Shown here: positions 9,281-18,390 of the stretch, in pieces
Layout: each line of letters starts with the position of its first letter
Numbering within the stretch: position 1 is the first letter of the stretch
Assembly (NCBI GenBank): GCA_030141605.1
Contig: JAQGDQ010001282.1
Location: forward strand, 1-22,500
From: Tubiluchus corallicola
Taxonomy: Eukaryota > Priapulida > Priapulimorpha > Priapulimorphida > Tubiluchidae
Reading direction: 5' to 3'
Length of the DNA: 22,500 nucleotides
Program-made: the position numbers and the translations under genes
Notes under the pieces: generated by a model
What the model saw: the letters and a program-made list of their open reading frames with translations, nothing else
Database searches by the model: none
What the model was told of the DNA's origin: nothing

Positions 9281-9363
9281 CTGTCCCTCTCCTCTTCTCT
9301 CCTCTCTTCTTTCTCTCTCTGTCTCTCCTCTCCTCTTTCTCTCTCCCGTCTGTATTCTCTTTT

Positions 9364-9410
<47 letters not shown>

Positions 9411-9510
9411 CTCTCTTCTCTTCTCTCTCTTTCTCTCTCTGTCCCTCTCCTCTTCTCTCCTCTCTTCTTTCTCTCTCTGTCTCTCCTCTCCTCTTTCTCT
9501 CTCCCGTCTG

Positions 9511-9555
<45 letters not shown>
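9023..9555 (+). repeat. (CT)n tract with ~160 bp higher-order period
   Basis: Pyrimidine tract of about 530 bp. The marker CCCGTCTGTATTCTCT occurs at 9181, 9345 and 9503 (spacings 164 and 158), each time preceded by the same TCTTTCTCTCTCTGTCTCTC context. So part of the tract grew by copying ~160 bp blocks and not only by dinucleotide slippage. Arg/Glu frames of ~147-149 residues on the minus strand are artefacts. Confidence 0.96.
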
Positions 9556-9557
<2 letters not shown>

Positions 9558-9680
9558 CAAGACTTAATGAATTTGAATCGAGTAGTCATACGCGGAGAGG
9601 AGCGTCCAACCACAAAGGCTGAACCGATCCAGGAAATTAATCTTGAAAATAACGTGGTTCTTCAATCTCTCTAAGCACTC
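9556..9680 (+). repeat. Direct duplicate flanking CT tract, right copy
   Basis: Partner of 8895-9022; both copies start at CGCAAGACTTAAT and end at CTAAGC[G/A]CTC. Confidence 0.95.
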
Positions 9681-9892
9681 GAGTGGGCTGCGCGGCTGTC
9701 TGAAAGCTTTCACTGTGGGTGACTCTGGCAGACGGTGATTAATATTCATTTAAGTCGTGCATAGATGTCGCGACTGCATGTAATTTTGTCACATGTTGCA
9801 GCTGCGTATGATCAATTTTAAATCAAACTAAAGCCTCTCAGTAACATAAGTTTTTACAAGTTGAAATCCTAGTCTCGTTACGAATATTCAAT
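9681..9892. other. No gene seen
   Basis: Unique AT-rich sequence upstream of the LINE insertion. Confidence 0.4.
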
Positions 9893-9906
9893 TAATTTGA
9901 TTATAA
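9893..9906 (+). other. Target-site duplication, left
   Basis: TAATTTGATTATAA is identical to 10435-10448 and brackets the LINE fragment. Confidence 0.85.
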
Positions 9907-10434
9907 TTACAATTATAAGTTGACAATATTGAATAATAACGGTCATCCAGTATTGCCGAATCGTAACTGTGGATTTCGATTTGAGGCTGTTGAACACTTT
10001 TTGTTGCACTGCCCATTGCATCAGCAAACTAGGGTTGTTATGTTTGATAAACTAAATGAAATACTTCTGTACGAAAACCTTAATATAGCTGCCTTAGGAA
10101 ATAATGATCTGTTGAAGTTGTTATTATTCGGTAAAGATGAATTTAACTATGTTGCTAACTGTAAAATATTCCAATGTATACATGACTTTATATTACGTAC
10201 TAAACGCTTTCAGTAGTTTCTATCTGATATGAAATGCATCAGTCTTAAATAATCGTACATTAATATTTTCTACTAATGTCTAATGTATTCTTGTCGTAAA
10301 ACTTGTCAGCTTGTTATTGTCTATTGCTACTGTAAATGTTTTTGTAAATAGTGTATAAAGTCTGTTGTGGTGAGGATCCTAAATCATGTTGTTCAAACTG
10401 TCTGATCCAATCCTATAATAAATTATGTTTAAAC
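9907..10434 (+). mobile_element. LINE family A, 5'-truncated insertion (528 bp)
   Basis: A non-LTR retrotransposon tail bounded by an exact 14 bp duplication. It contains the C-terminal coding tail, a 3' UTR of about 220 bp shared with four other copies in the window, AATAAA at 10417-10422, and an end in ATGTTTAAAC. There is no poly(A) or simple-repeat tail. The 5' truncation with a target-site duplication is typical of target-primed reverse transcription. I do not assign a clade. Confidence 0.92.
9908..10216 (+). pseudogene. LINE family A ORF2 C-terminal region
   Basis: Open frame of about 102 residues ending at TAG (10214-10216). It contains a cysteine/histidine motif: NCGFRFEAVEHFLLHCPLHQ, with the C-x6-E-x3-H-x3-HC pattern found after the RT domain in many animal LINEs. 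It continues ENLNIAALGNNDLLKLLL and ends ILRTKRFQ. The RT and endonuclease domains are missing, because the copy starts at 9907. The frame is intact over this stretch, which suggests a young copy, but it cannot encode a working transposase. The minus-strand copy at 1855-2010 and the copy at 12374-12435 share the same tail. Confidence 0.85.
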
Positions 10435-10448
10435 TAATTTGATTATAA
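10435..10448 (+). other. Target-site duplication, right
   Basis: TAATTTGATTATAA directly follows the LINE end TTTAAAC and is identical to 9893-9906. Confidence 0.85.
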
Positions 10449-10516
10449 ACTTACTGTAAAACTTGTTTCTTTTTTTCTTTTTTTATCATTTCATTGTTAG
10501 CGGTATTAAATTTGAA

Positions 10517-10662
10517 AAACCGCCATTTTCGTTGCAGGAGGCGAATGACGTAATGAGTGCAGTCACGAGGTCACCAAAGATCGGTAAACAAACCTCGGTA
10601 ACCAAGGACGCTTTCTGTGCGTCGTACGTCATTCTCGATCACTCACGCCAGAGACGTGAAAC
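10517..10662 (+). promoter_or_regulatory. CpG-rich possible promoter or 5' UTR
   Basis: CpG-dense compared with its AT-rich surroundings. It holds CCGCCATTTTC near 10520 (YY1-like), TGACGTAA at 10547 (CRE-like) and TTTTCGTTGCAG near 10525-10536, which also resembles a splice acceptor. It leads into an ATG in good Kozak context at 10663. Promoter activity is an inference from composition and motifs. Confidence 0.25.
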
Positions 10663-10710
10663 ATGGCGATCTTTACGGCGATGCACGTGTTTGAAATTCA
10701 CCAGAAAAAG
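10663..10710 (+). CDS. Candidate short first coding exon, unknown product
   Basis: ATG at 10663 sits in a strong context (AACATGG). The frame reads MAIFTAMHVFEIHQKK and ends at AAAAAG followed by GCAAGT, which fits the strong consensus for the rare GC-AG class of splice donor. The exon would be 48 bp with phase 0. I see no matching downstream exon, and no family is recognisable from 16 residues. A chance ATG in CpG-rich DNA is equally possible. Confidence 0.2.
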
Positions 10711-10880
10711 GCAAGTTATTTAATTTATAAGTCTCCTTTGTTTAATAATGACTATGAATTCTTTGTGTAATCATAATAATGCGTTAAAAAACTTCAATAT
10801 CTTTTGGAGTTATATAGAAATAACTTTTGAATCAAAAATCAAAGGTGCAGCAAAACCCTTGCCTAATTCGACAGATGACT

Positions 10881-10985
10881 CTTATCATCATCATTATGAT
10901 CATCACTACTACCACCACCATCATCATCATTATCATCATCACTACTCCCACCACCACCATCATCATTATCATCATCACTACTACT
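10881..10985 (+). repeat. (CAT/CAC)n triplet repeat
   Basis: TCATCATCATTATCATC and CCACCACCATC triplets, similar to the tract at 8191-8530. The His/Tyr-rich frame over it is repeat read-through. Confidence 0.93.
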
Positions 10986-11494
10986 CTCTAACGTCTAGCT
11001 TTAAGATGCAACTCTAGACAAAAAGACGTTTTTCCCGTGTTCGAACGCGTATCTACAGGCTCTAAAACAGGTAAACACCCATGGCAGTCTGGAATTTGAT
11101 GGAGGTTAAACTGTTCTAACAGTCTACCCTGACAGTCGCCCATCCATTTCGCTTGTCTCTGTCATACTTAACTTCGTAGCCGAACACAAACTTCAATGAC
11201 TGTTCGGGTTATATAAGCCTCTAACTAAATTGAAGACAGTAGCTTTAAAGACCCGTAATAAGAGCGAAGAAATCTTATCATTTCCAAGAATCATAAATAA
11301 TTCTAAATGAACCATTTCATGTCACTCTTATTTACCTGTCCATTTTGTACAATTTATTTACTTATTGAATTTCTATCGTACACAAAGTATAGTTCTTAAT
11401 TAAAATAGGCGACATATATAAAAAGATTAAGAAAGATAAAATACGATATTAAAAACGCGCACGGACTACAAATATATTTAAAAGAGAAAATTTA
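10986..11494. other. No gene seen
   Basis: AT-rich sequence without long frames or recognisable repeats. Confidence 0.4.
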
Positions 11495-11502
11495 TTTGTA
11501 GG
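11495..11502 (+). other. 8 bp target-site duplication, left
   Basis: TTTGTAGG, identical to 11935-11942. Confidence 0.8.
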
Positions 11503-11591
11503 CAGGGCCTATTTCAGGGGGAAGTGGGGATACCTCCCTGGGGCCTCACCCTCCAGGGGGTAACATTTTTTGCTTTATGCTAACATGCTGC

Positions 11592-11667
<76 letters not shown>

Positions 11668-11934
11668 CTCCTCTCTCTCTCTCTCTCCCTTTCTCTCTCC
11701 CTCTCTCTCTCCCTCTCTCTCCCTCTCTCTCTTGCCGCACGTGCGCCGTTTGCCAGTATTGACAAGTATTAAGGACTGGTCTTGAGAATAAAGCAGTTTT
11801 CCTTTCAATTGTTCTTTCTTTTAACAATTGTATAACTCCATATTTTCTCTTCGAAAATGCTTCTCCGGCGTTCTAGCAGTTCAAAATCACACGCCCCACT
11901 TCCTCGGACCTTGCATAGGCTGAGATAGGCCCTG
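11503..11934. mobile_element. hAT-like non-autonomous DNA transposon (MITE)
   Basis: The left end CAGGGCCTATTTCAG and the inverted right end CAGGGCCTATCTCAG match at 14 of 15 positions, and a perfect 8 bp duplication TTTGTAGG flanks both. An 8 bp target-site duplication with CAGGG termini is the signature of the hAT superfamily. The element is 432 bp, has no transposase frame, and carries a ~140 bp CT microsatellite inside. AAGTGGGG also occurs near both ends in mirrored orientation. Confidence 0.85.
11595..11732 (+). repeat. (CT)n microsatellite inside the hAT-like element
   Basis: CT repeats with CCTCCTC and CCCTTTC interruptions. Unlike the other three CT tracts it is not flanked by direct duplicates. 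Confidence 0.97.
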
Positions 11935-11942
11935 TTTGTAGG
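11935..11942 (+). other. 8 bp target-site duplication, right
   Basis: TTTGTAGG directly after the right terminus GGCCCTG. Confidence 0.8.
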
Positions 11943-12360
11943 TAAACAATTTAAAACACGTTAAAATGGAGGTTTTTAGACGAATGTGAAATTAATTGCG
12001 CTGCCATAAAACTCCTGTGCACATTTACTTCACACAAATTTTTAATCACAGTAATTGATTGGTTATTTTGCACACTGCACAGAAAGTTATTGCAGTATTG
12101 ACAAATATTTTAGTTCAGTTACCATTTATTAAATCGCGCTTGTAAATTAAGTTCCACACATTCTCCCAAAACCCGGAAAACACATGATAATAATGACATA
12201 CAGTATGCTTGATCAAAATATTCCTTGACTTTAACAGTCTCCTTAAGAAATTAATCGTTTTCTGTTCCCAATATATGCAGAAAGGAAAAGCGTTAACTGA
12301 AAGTACTGCAGTGTTTACATTGCTAAGTGGATACATACATATTCTAAATTTTACTATAAA
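11943..12360. other. No gene seen
   Basis: AT-rich sequence. A minus-strand 95-residue frame (12115-12402) partly overlaps the LINE copy and shows no domain I recognise. Confidence 0.4.
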
Positions 12361-12373
12361 TAATGACACAACG
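12361..12373 (+). other. Probable target-site duplication, left
   Basis: TAATGACACAACG matches TAACGACACAATG at 12673-12685 in 11 of 13 positions; both differences are transitions. Confidence 0.65.
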
Positions 12374-12672
12374 CTAACTGTAAAATATTCCAATGCATAC
12401 ATGACTTTATATTACGTACTAAACGCTTCCAGTAGTTTCTATCTGATATGAAATGCATCAGTCTTAAATATTCGTACATTAATATTTTCTAACTGTCATT
12501 TTCTACTAATGTCTAATGTAATCTTGTAGTAAAACTTGTCAGCTTGTGTAGTTATAGTCTATTCTTACTGTAAATGTTTTTGCAAATAGTGTATAAAGTC
12601 TGTTGTAGTGAGGATCGTAAATCATGTTGTTCAAACTGTCTGATCCAATCCTGTAATAAATTATGTTTAAAC
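12374..12672 (+). mobile_element. LINE family A, short 5'-truncated copy (~300 bp)
   Basis: It contains the last ~20 codons (ending TKRFQ, TAG at 12433-12435), the full 3' UTR, AATAAA and the TTTAAAC end, and is bounded by an imperfect 13 bp duplication. It starts near the same codon region where the window's last copy is cut off. No poly(A) tail. Confidence 0.88.
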
Positions 12673-12685
12673 TAACGACACAATG
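12673..12685 (+). other. Probable target-site duplication, right
   Basis: TAACGACACAATG directly after the LINE terminus; partner at 12361-12373. Confidence 0.65.
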
Positions 12686-12825
12686 ATGCAATGTCATCGC
12701 GCTTACACCTACACAAAGTTTTGCGCCTCCTCGACTTGAACGAATATGTAAAATAGGCACTTCAACGTGGTACAGTACACGAATATGATATAAACGAGCA
12801 CGTTTTATGTACAGAATAAACCTAT

Positions 12826-13300
12826 GGTGTGCCACAGGGATCCACACTAGGACCACTTCTCTTTCTTATCTACATTAGGGTATGCCACAAGGATCCACAC
12901 TAAGTCCACTGCTCTTTTTATCTACATTAGGTATGCCACAAGGATCCACACTAAGTCCACTGCTGTTTTTTTATCTACATTAGGTATGCCACAAGGATCC
13001 AGACTAAGACCACTTCTCTTTCTTATCTACATTAGGGTATGCCACAAGGATCCACAGTAAGACCACTGCTCTTTCTTGTCTACATTAGGGTACGCCACAA
13101 GGTTCCACACTAAGACCACTGCTCTTTCTTATCTACATTAGGGTATGCCACAAGGTTCCACACTAAGACCACTTCTCTTTCTTATCTACATTAGGGTATG
13201 CCACAATGATCCACACTAAGACCACTGCTTTTTCTTATCTATATTAGGGTATGCCACAAGAATCCACCCTAAGACCACTTCCCTTTCTTCTCTACATTAG
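12826..13300 (+). repeat. ~53 bp minisatellite derived from a reverse-transcriptase segment, 9 units
   Basis: The first unit, from 12826, translates as GVPQGSTLGPLLFLIYI, the conserved segment of non-LTR RT domains that begins with the xPQG motif. The following eight units are near copies (GGTATGCCACAAGGATCCAC, then ACTAAGACCACTTCTC, then TTTCTTATCTACATTAG). Units are 52-53 bp, so the frame shifts at each junction and no continuous protein is made; each unit alone still reads roughly GMPQGSTLRPLLFLIYI. The Gly after Leu in unit 1 becomes Ser or Arg in the later units. Unit 1 is closest to a canonical RT and is the likely founder. Confidence 0.9.
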
Positions 13301-13527
13301 TGTCGTTGGTTGAATTCAAATGTTTCACTTTCTGACTTGCTGACAGGGCATTCTTTGCATTCTCCATTTTATTTACATTACAAATTCGTAATAACGGACA
13401 GCTAGAAAGGCTGATAACTGAATGAAATGAAATAAAATATTATTGCCAGTTGTAACAAAAATTACAGTTTTAATTGTCAGCTGCAAATTTTCAGCTCAGG
13501 GTCTTTGCTTTTAGCTTGAAATGTTGT
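13301..13527. other. No feature seen
   Basis: AT-rich spacer between two arrays. Confidence 0.4.
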
Positions 13528-13829
13528 GCACTTACAATACCACACTTCACAATGCTCTGCATTCACAATAAAATACTTCACAATGCTCTACATTCACAAT
13601 AAAATACTTCACAATGCTTTGCATTCACAATACAATACTTCACAATGCTCTGCATTCACAATACAATACTTCACAATGCTCTACATGCACAATGCTCTGC
13701 ATTCACAATAGAATACTTCACAATGCTCTGCATTCACAATAAAATACTTCACAATGTTTAACATTCACAATACCGCGCTTTACAATGCTCTGCATTCACA
13801 CTACTATACTTCACAGTACTCTGTATTCA
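13528..13829 (+). repeat. 31 bp tandem array, ~10 units
   Basis: The unit is ACTTCACAATGCTCTGC plus ATTCACAATAAAAT. Most spacings are 31 bp, with one shortened unit near 13685 (ACATGCACAATGCTC). The units decay toward 13829. Confidence 0.95.
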
Positions 13830-14910
13830 GGAGCAAACTCCCGCGATGACCATTAGACGCAGCCATTTTGACAACAGGTCGTTTGAAACAAGTTTTGATA
13901 ACATTGAGTAAAGTTTGAAAAAATGAAACTAGAGATTAAATCGTTTGAAAAAATAAATAAGATTGAAATGAAATTTTAAAGACTGTATCTTGTCAATAAG
14001 ATTAAAAATACGTTTTTTGGTTAGTGAGTGGCGCACCCTGGAGGTGAGTCAGTGACATTTTATCAATTGGTGAAAACATTTTAAATAATTAATAATTTTC
14101 TTTTCTAGTTACATAAGTCTTTCTAGCAGGTAAGCGAAAATCTAGGTAATATAGATTTGCATGGAAAGTTTTTTGGGACATAATTTAACATTTCCTTTTC
14201 TTCCCTTGATATACGTTGTGCGTCTATGACGTCATGTAATGGAACAGTATTGCGGGAGATTTAAAATGAAAACAAACAAAAAATCCTTTCAACACGAATG
14301 CGACATACGCATAAAATTGCTATAAAGTAGTATAATTTCTCAAGACGATTTTTCTGAAGCCTACTTTAGGTACCCCTTTTCTTACCCTTTAAGTAATTGC
14401 ATAAATTAGAAATACTGAACATGAAAAACGTGTTCAAGTTGGCACAGCATCTTCATTGTTGCAATGAAAACAACTATCTACTTACGAATTATCAGTTGTA
14501 CTACAGCTGCGAACACAAGTGCTTCAAAGATTCCTTGGGGTTTGTAAACTGTTAAGCCTTTCAGTGCAATAAGTACAATGCCAGAAATCTTTGTTTTTCA
14601 AAAGAGGATTACTGCAGGATTTCGGGAAGATTAGAAATGCTTTTGTTTCACTTTGGTTTTTGCTGAATTCGGAGTGATGCTTTGTTTATAGCAATTTTGT
14701 TAGGAATCGGAGAGCAAGGGATTCCAGGTTTGCATGTTTGGCTTCACGATGGGGTGAAATTGTTTGGCTTCTTTTTTGTTCTCTTTCTTTTTGTTACATT
14801 TTTGTCTGTCTCCTTCATCGGAATTGGTCAGTAGACGGTCTTGTACAGGGTGGTACATAAGTTTTTGTACAGGGTGTAGAGAAAGAACCATTTATTTATT
14901 CACTTGTTCT
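13830..14910. other. No gene seen in ~1 kb
   Basis: AT-rich DNA with short unrecognised frames. A perfect TGACGTCA lies at 14227-14234. GACGCAGCCATTTTG near 13856 is YY1-like. No repeat structure is visible. Confidence 0.4.
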
Positions 14911-15343
14911 TTCATTCATTCATTCATTCATTCATTCATTCATTCATTCATTCATTCATTCATTCATTCCCTGATTCACTTTTCCTTCATATATTTTTCT
15001 TCATTCATTCATTCATTCATTCATTCATTCATTCATTCATTCATTCCCTGATTCACTTTTCCTTCATATATTTTCATTCATTCATTCACTTGTTTAATGA
15101 TTGATTCATTTACTCGTTTATTCATTCATTCATTCATTCATTCATTCGTTTATTCACTAATTAATAAATAAATTAATTAATTTGTTCGTTCGTTCGTCCA
15201 TTCATTCATTCATTCCTTTATTTATTCACTCACTCATTCGTTTATTCACCAATTAATTAACTTGTTCATTCGCTCGTGTGTCCGTCCATTTATTTATTTA
15301 TTTATTCATTCCCTCGCTCATTCGTTCATTCATTAATCGTGAT
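14911..15343 (+). repeat. (TTCA)n tetranucleotide tract, interrupted
   Basis: CATTCATTCATTCATTC runs with two copies of an interrupting block (CCCTGATTCACTTTTCCTTC at about 14968 and 15046), then decayed TTCG/TTTA variants to about 15343. It is the reverse complement of the motif at 3999-4596. The Ile/His/Ser/Phe frames are artefacts. Confidence 0.96.
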
Positions 15344-15435
15344 TCACTCCTTCACCAAGCTTTCCTGCCATGTTTCTTAAGCAAGGATGATTTTTTCTGT
15401 TCAACGTTTTTTCACTTTTGTTTGTGTCTCGAAAT

Positions 15436-15746
15436 TATAAATGAACTAAACCACGACTATCGTGCGTATTTTGCGTAAAATTCTAAATGAACTAAACCAC
15501 GACTAACGCGTATTTTGCGTAAAATTCTAAATGAACTAAACCACGACTATCGTGCGTATTTTGCGTAAAATTCTAAATGAACTAAACCACGACTAACGCG
15601 CGTATTTTGCGTAAAATTCTAAATGAACTAAACCACGACTAACGCGTATTTTGCGTAAAATTCTAAATGAACTAAACCACGACTATCGTGCGTATTTTGC
15701 GTAAAATTCTAAATGAACCAAACCACGACGAACGCGTATTTTGCGC
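15436..15746 (+). repeat. Alternating 44/46 bp tandem array, 7 units
   Basis: AAATGAACTAAACCACGAC starts at 15439, 15485, 15529, 15575, 15621, 15665 and 15711. Two unit types, GACTATCGTGCG and GACTAACGCG, partly alternate, giving a ~90 bp higher-order pattern. Confidence 0.95.
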
Positions 15747-15941
15747 TTAGCATGGATACTGTTGTGCACCCAAAAAACAAACTGAATAAAATTTGTGTAA
15801 AACCAGTCCAGTAAGGCTGGCTATTACATTTTTCCTAGCAAACCCTTTTCGCCATCACACACCTAACACTTAACATCCTCCTCAACTAGTCAAGGATGCT
15901 GAAGGAGCTCTTCCCAGCCTCCCGTGAGCACAAACTCGCCT
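15747..15941. other. No gene seen
   Basis: Unique spacer between the array and the inverted-repeat element. Confidence 0.4.
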
Positions 15942-16645
15942 ATTATAGGTTTTACATGTCAAATGTAGACCTGCGTTAACTCAAATGTAGATTTAGGTAA
16001 CTCAAATGTGTCCCGGTAACTCAAATGTTGACTTTGGTAGTTCAAATGTGTTAACAACGGTTTTCAACAAATCTTAAGCGCTTTTGGTAACTCAAATGTA
16101 GACACATGTCAAGTCAAATGTGACATTGGTATCTCAAATGTGGATAGGTGGTAAAGTTTAAGGATGTTAAATTTAATCTTCTTTAATCTTAACTTAGTAA
16201 TTGCTCTTAAGACTGTGAAAATAGTAACTTTATAGGTCTACTAATAGTTCACTAATATTCTGTAAACTTTACATACCATTGGAACTGTTAGAGAAAACAA
16301 TGCATTCTTAAAATAAACAATATTTCTTGAGACAAACTAATTCATTAGTGCAGTGCTAATGCATTACTTAAAAAACTAATTAGTGATTCACTGTTCATTG
16401 GGAAGTGGGAACCAATTTATTCTTTTCTACCGACATTTTGGTTTATCAAAGAATTTAGTTTGAGGATAAACAACACATTTTTCAAAGTTATGAAAGATGT
16501 GATGACTATCTTTGGTTTATCTTTTTGTAATTTGCACTTAGATCAGTTAATTACCGATTTATTCAAAGTAATGCATCTGCATTTGACTTACCTAAGTCAC
16601 ATTTGAACTTTCCTGTGTCTACATTTGACGTGTAAAACCTATAAT
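15942..16645. mobile_element. Non-autonomous element with terminal inverted repeats (~704 bp)
   Basis: The left end (ATTATAGGTTTTACATGTC plus AAATGTAGAC, 15942-15970) and the right end (16617-16645) are inverted copies matching at 28 of 29 positions. The similarity continues less perfectly inward for about 70 bp (TAGATTTAGGTAACTC against CATTTGACTTACCTAA). If the element is read as starting TAGGTTTTAC, it is flanked by TA on both sides, which would fit a Tc1/mariner-like TA target, but the palindromic context leaves that ambiguous. There is no transposase frame. Confidence 0.7.
15965..16145 (+). repeat. Short subterminal repeats (AACTCAAATGTAGA type)
   Basis: GTAACTCAAATGT recurs about every 20-30 bp with variable spacers, inside the left part of the inverted-repeat element. 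Two or three inverted units lie near its right end. Subterminal repeats of this kind are common transposase-binding arrays in DNA transposons. Confidence 0.7.
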
Positions 16646-16850
16646 TACCACGAAACTGAACAATCGGACATTGATTTATCGAGTGACTGATCAACCATTG
16701 ATTGACCAGCTATTGATTAGCCATCTCAACCTTACATGGGCACAGTACTTACCTCAAAGGTGTTACTAGCCGATGGTCAATATTGTCAATAATCCAGATA
16801 ATGTTAACCAACTGAGTAGGTAAGTAATATCCAATCCATGCGTAACTAAG
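16646..16850. other. No feature seen
   Basis: AT-rich sequence with short ATTGATT repeats (ATTGATTTATCG, ATTGATTGACC, ATTGATTAGCC) near 16669-16720, too few to call an array. Confidence 0.4.
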
Positions 16851-17066
16851 TTACTAATGCGGCACTTCATCCGACGTAAGAATGGAACGCACAGGTTTTT
16901 CACACCGCTTGAATACGCACAAACTTACGCATCGCTGGACAGTGTTTCACGCACACGCACGCGAGACGACATACTTTCCACCACAAAATTCCTTATACGC
17001 GCACGAACGAGATATAACCGTATTAAATTATCTTCGCGTTATTCGTATTATAAACGAGAACGAGGG

Positions 17067-17180
17067 ATGATGTTGCTGATGCTGATGACAAGTCTTCTCT
17101 GCTTCGTCTCTCACGGCTCCATATTGCTCGTGCTGAATCCCGTGAAGGGAGCGTCACAATATAGAAGTCTGGCTTCGTAG
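17067..17180 (+). CDS. Short frame with signal-peptide-like start, doubtful
   Basis: Within a moderately CpG-rich stretch (16860-17200), ATGATG at 17067 opens MMLLMLMTSLLCFVSHGS followed by about 19 residues and a TAG at 17178. The first 17 residues are hydrophobic, like a secretion signal. The longer frame from 16857 continues through it in the same phase. There are no splice sites I would trust, no partner exons and no recognised family. Most probably chance. Confidence 0.12.
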   Translation: MMLLMLMTSLLCFVSHGSILLVLNPVKGASQYRSLAS

Positions 17181-17761
17181 ATGGATTGCGTTTTTACAGC
17201 ACGACCGTAAATCATTGCTCACAAACACTGTGCAAACTAATACGTCTTTCTCATAAGCATCTTCATCTCGGATAACGTGAGATGCTCGAGATGCATTAAC
17301 CGCTTCACTTGCAGCTTAACACGATGCGATATTTGACACCTTACCAGCATATACGCCAAATGGAATAATAATAATTGTCGGTCCTTCTTCTGCGAGAGAC
17401 TATTAATGCGCATGCGCCAACTTTCAGCTTGCTCAACGCAATTATGATAATATATTGGCAATTCTGCAGCTATTCAGCCAATAATTGGAGGTAAATTTTC
17501 CGTTTTAAGTTCTGAATTTTAACGAGAGAAACTGTTAGTACCAAACCTTGGGAGTTTTTGAACAAAGTGTGAACCAACCAGTAGGCAGTTTTTGAACCGT
17601 AAGATCTAGTACTTTTTTCTTGTTCGTTTAAAGACTTTGTGTCATCCAGACAAGATATGATTTATATATATATAAAAATCTACAACCCGAAATCTAAACC
17701 ACTCAGTCACTCAACCCAAGAAAACTCGACGCCAGCTGAGCTTCGAAACAAAGTAACATGC
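17181..17761. other. No gene seen; NRF-1-like site
   Basis: GCGCATGCGC is at 17408-17417. A 74-residue minus-strand frame at 17237-17461 shows no domain. Confidence 0.4.
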
Positions 17762-18390
17762 ACTACGTGACAACAATGGTGTCTGAGAAGCGAGAAACAC
17801 ATTGTGGCAGTACCGGCACGTTATTGTCAAAATGCCAACTTCTTCCAACTTGCATTCAGAAATGACCGAAATCATTTTGACACAAAGTGCTCCAGACAAA
17901 ATCATCAAAGGGTTTTGCTGTGACTATTTTTATCTTTTTTGTCAACAGATGTCGCCACCCTTGCATACCAACAATTTCTACAAGTTGGCGTGACAGTCGC
18001 TATCTACTAAAATATTATTATGAGTTTATTTCGTATAAAGATGTTAGTAAAACAGGTAATGCGATGTTAGTAAAGTAACATATCTACAGACATTCAACTT
18101 TATAATAACCACACATTGTAGTTCCCTTGTAATTATATTACATTATACAGTGTTGTAAGGAGCTATAATAGATATCTTAAAACATAATCTTTAAATGAGT
18201 TCTTAACCTTTAATTTTACATTTTTGTTTAGATCTACAGAACAACTATATTTAAATTTTAAATTAAATTTACTTGACTGTTATTTACATAACTTGACTGT
18301 TATTGACTGTATATTAAGCCCATAAAACCGAAATTAATGTTCAAATAACACAAGTTAGAACTTATACGTTTGCTAAAAAACTTAAATAAA
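17762..18390 (+). mobile_element. Dispersed repeat B, copy 1 (with ~289 bp extra segment)
   Basis: Segments 17762-18022 and 18311-18390 match the reverse complement of 21662-21303 (CAATGGTGTCTGAGAAGCGA; TTTTGTCAACAGATGTC; CAAGTTGGCGTGACAGTCGC; then CACAAGTTAGAAC). Segment 18023-18310 is absent from the other copy. I see no terminal inverted repeats, no pol III boxes and no conserved coding frame; the ATG after CAACAG opens different, short frames in the two copies. Class unknown. Confidence 0.75.

Noticed and set aside
12115-12402. 95-residue minus-strand frame
   Set aside because: It partly overlaps the antisense strand of a LINE fragment and has no recognisable domain.
17914-17994. Coding exon after the acceptor-like TTTTTTGTCAACAG
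   Set aside because: The second copy at 21303-21662 has different reading-frame content after the same site, so the frame is not conserved.
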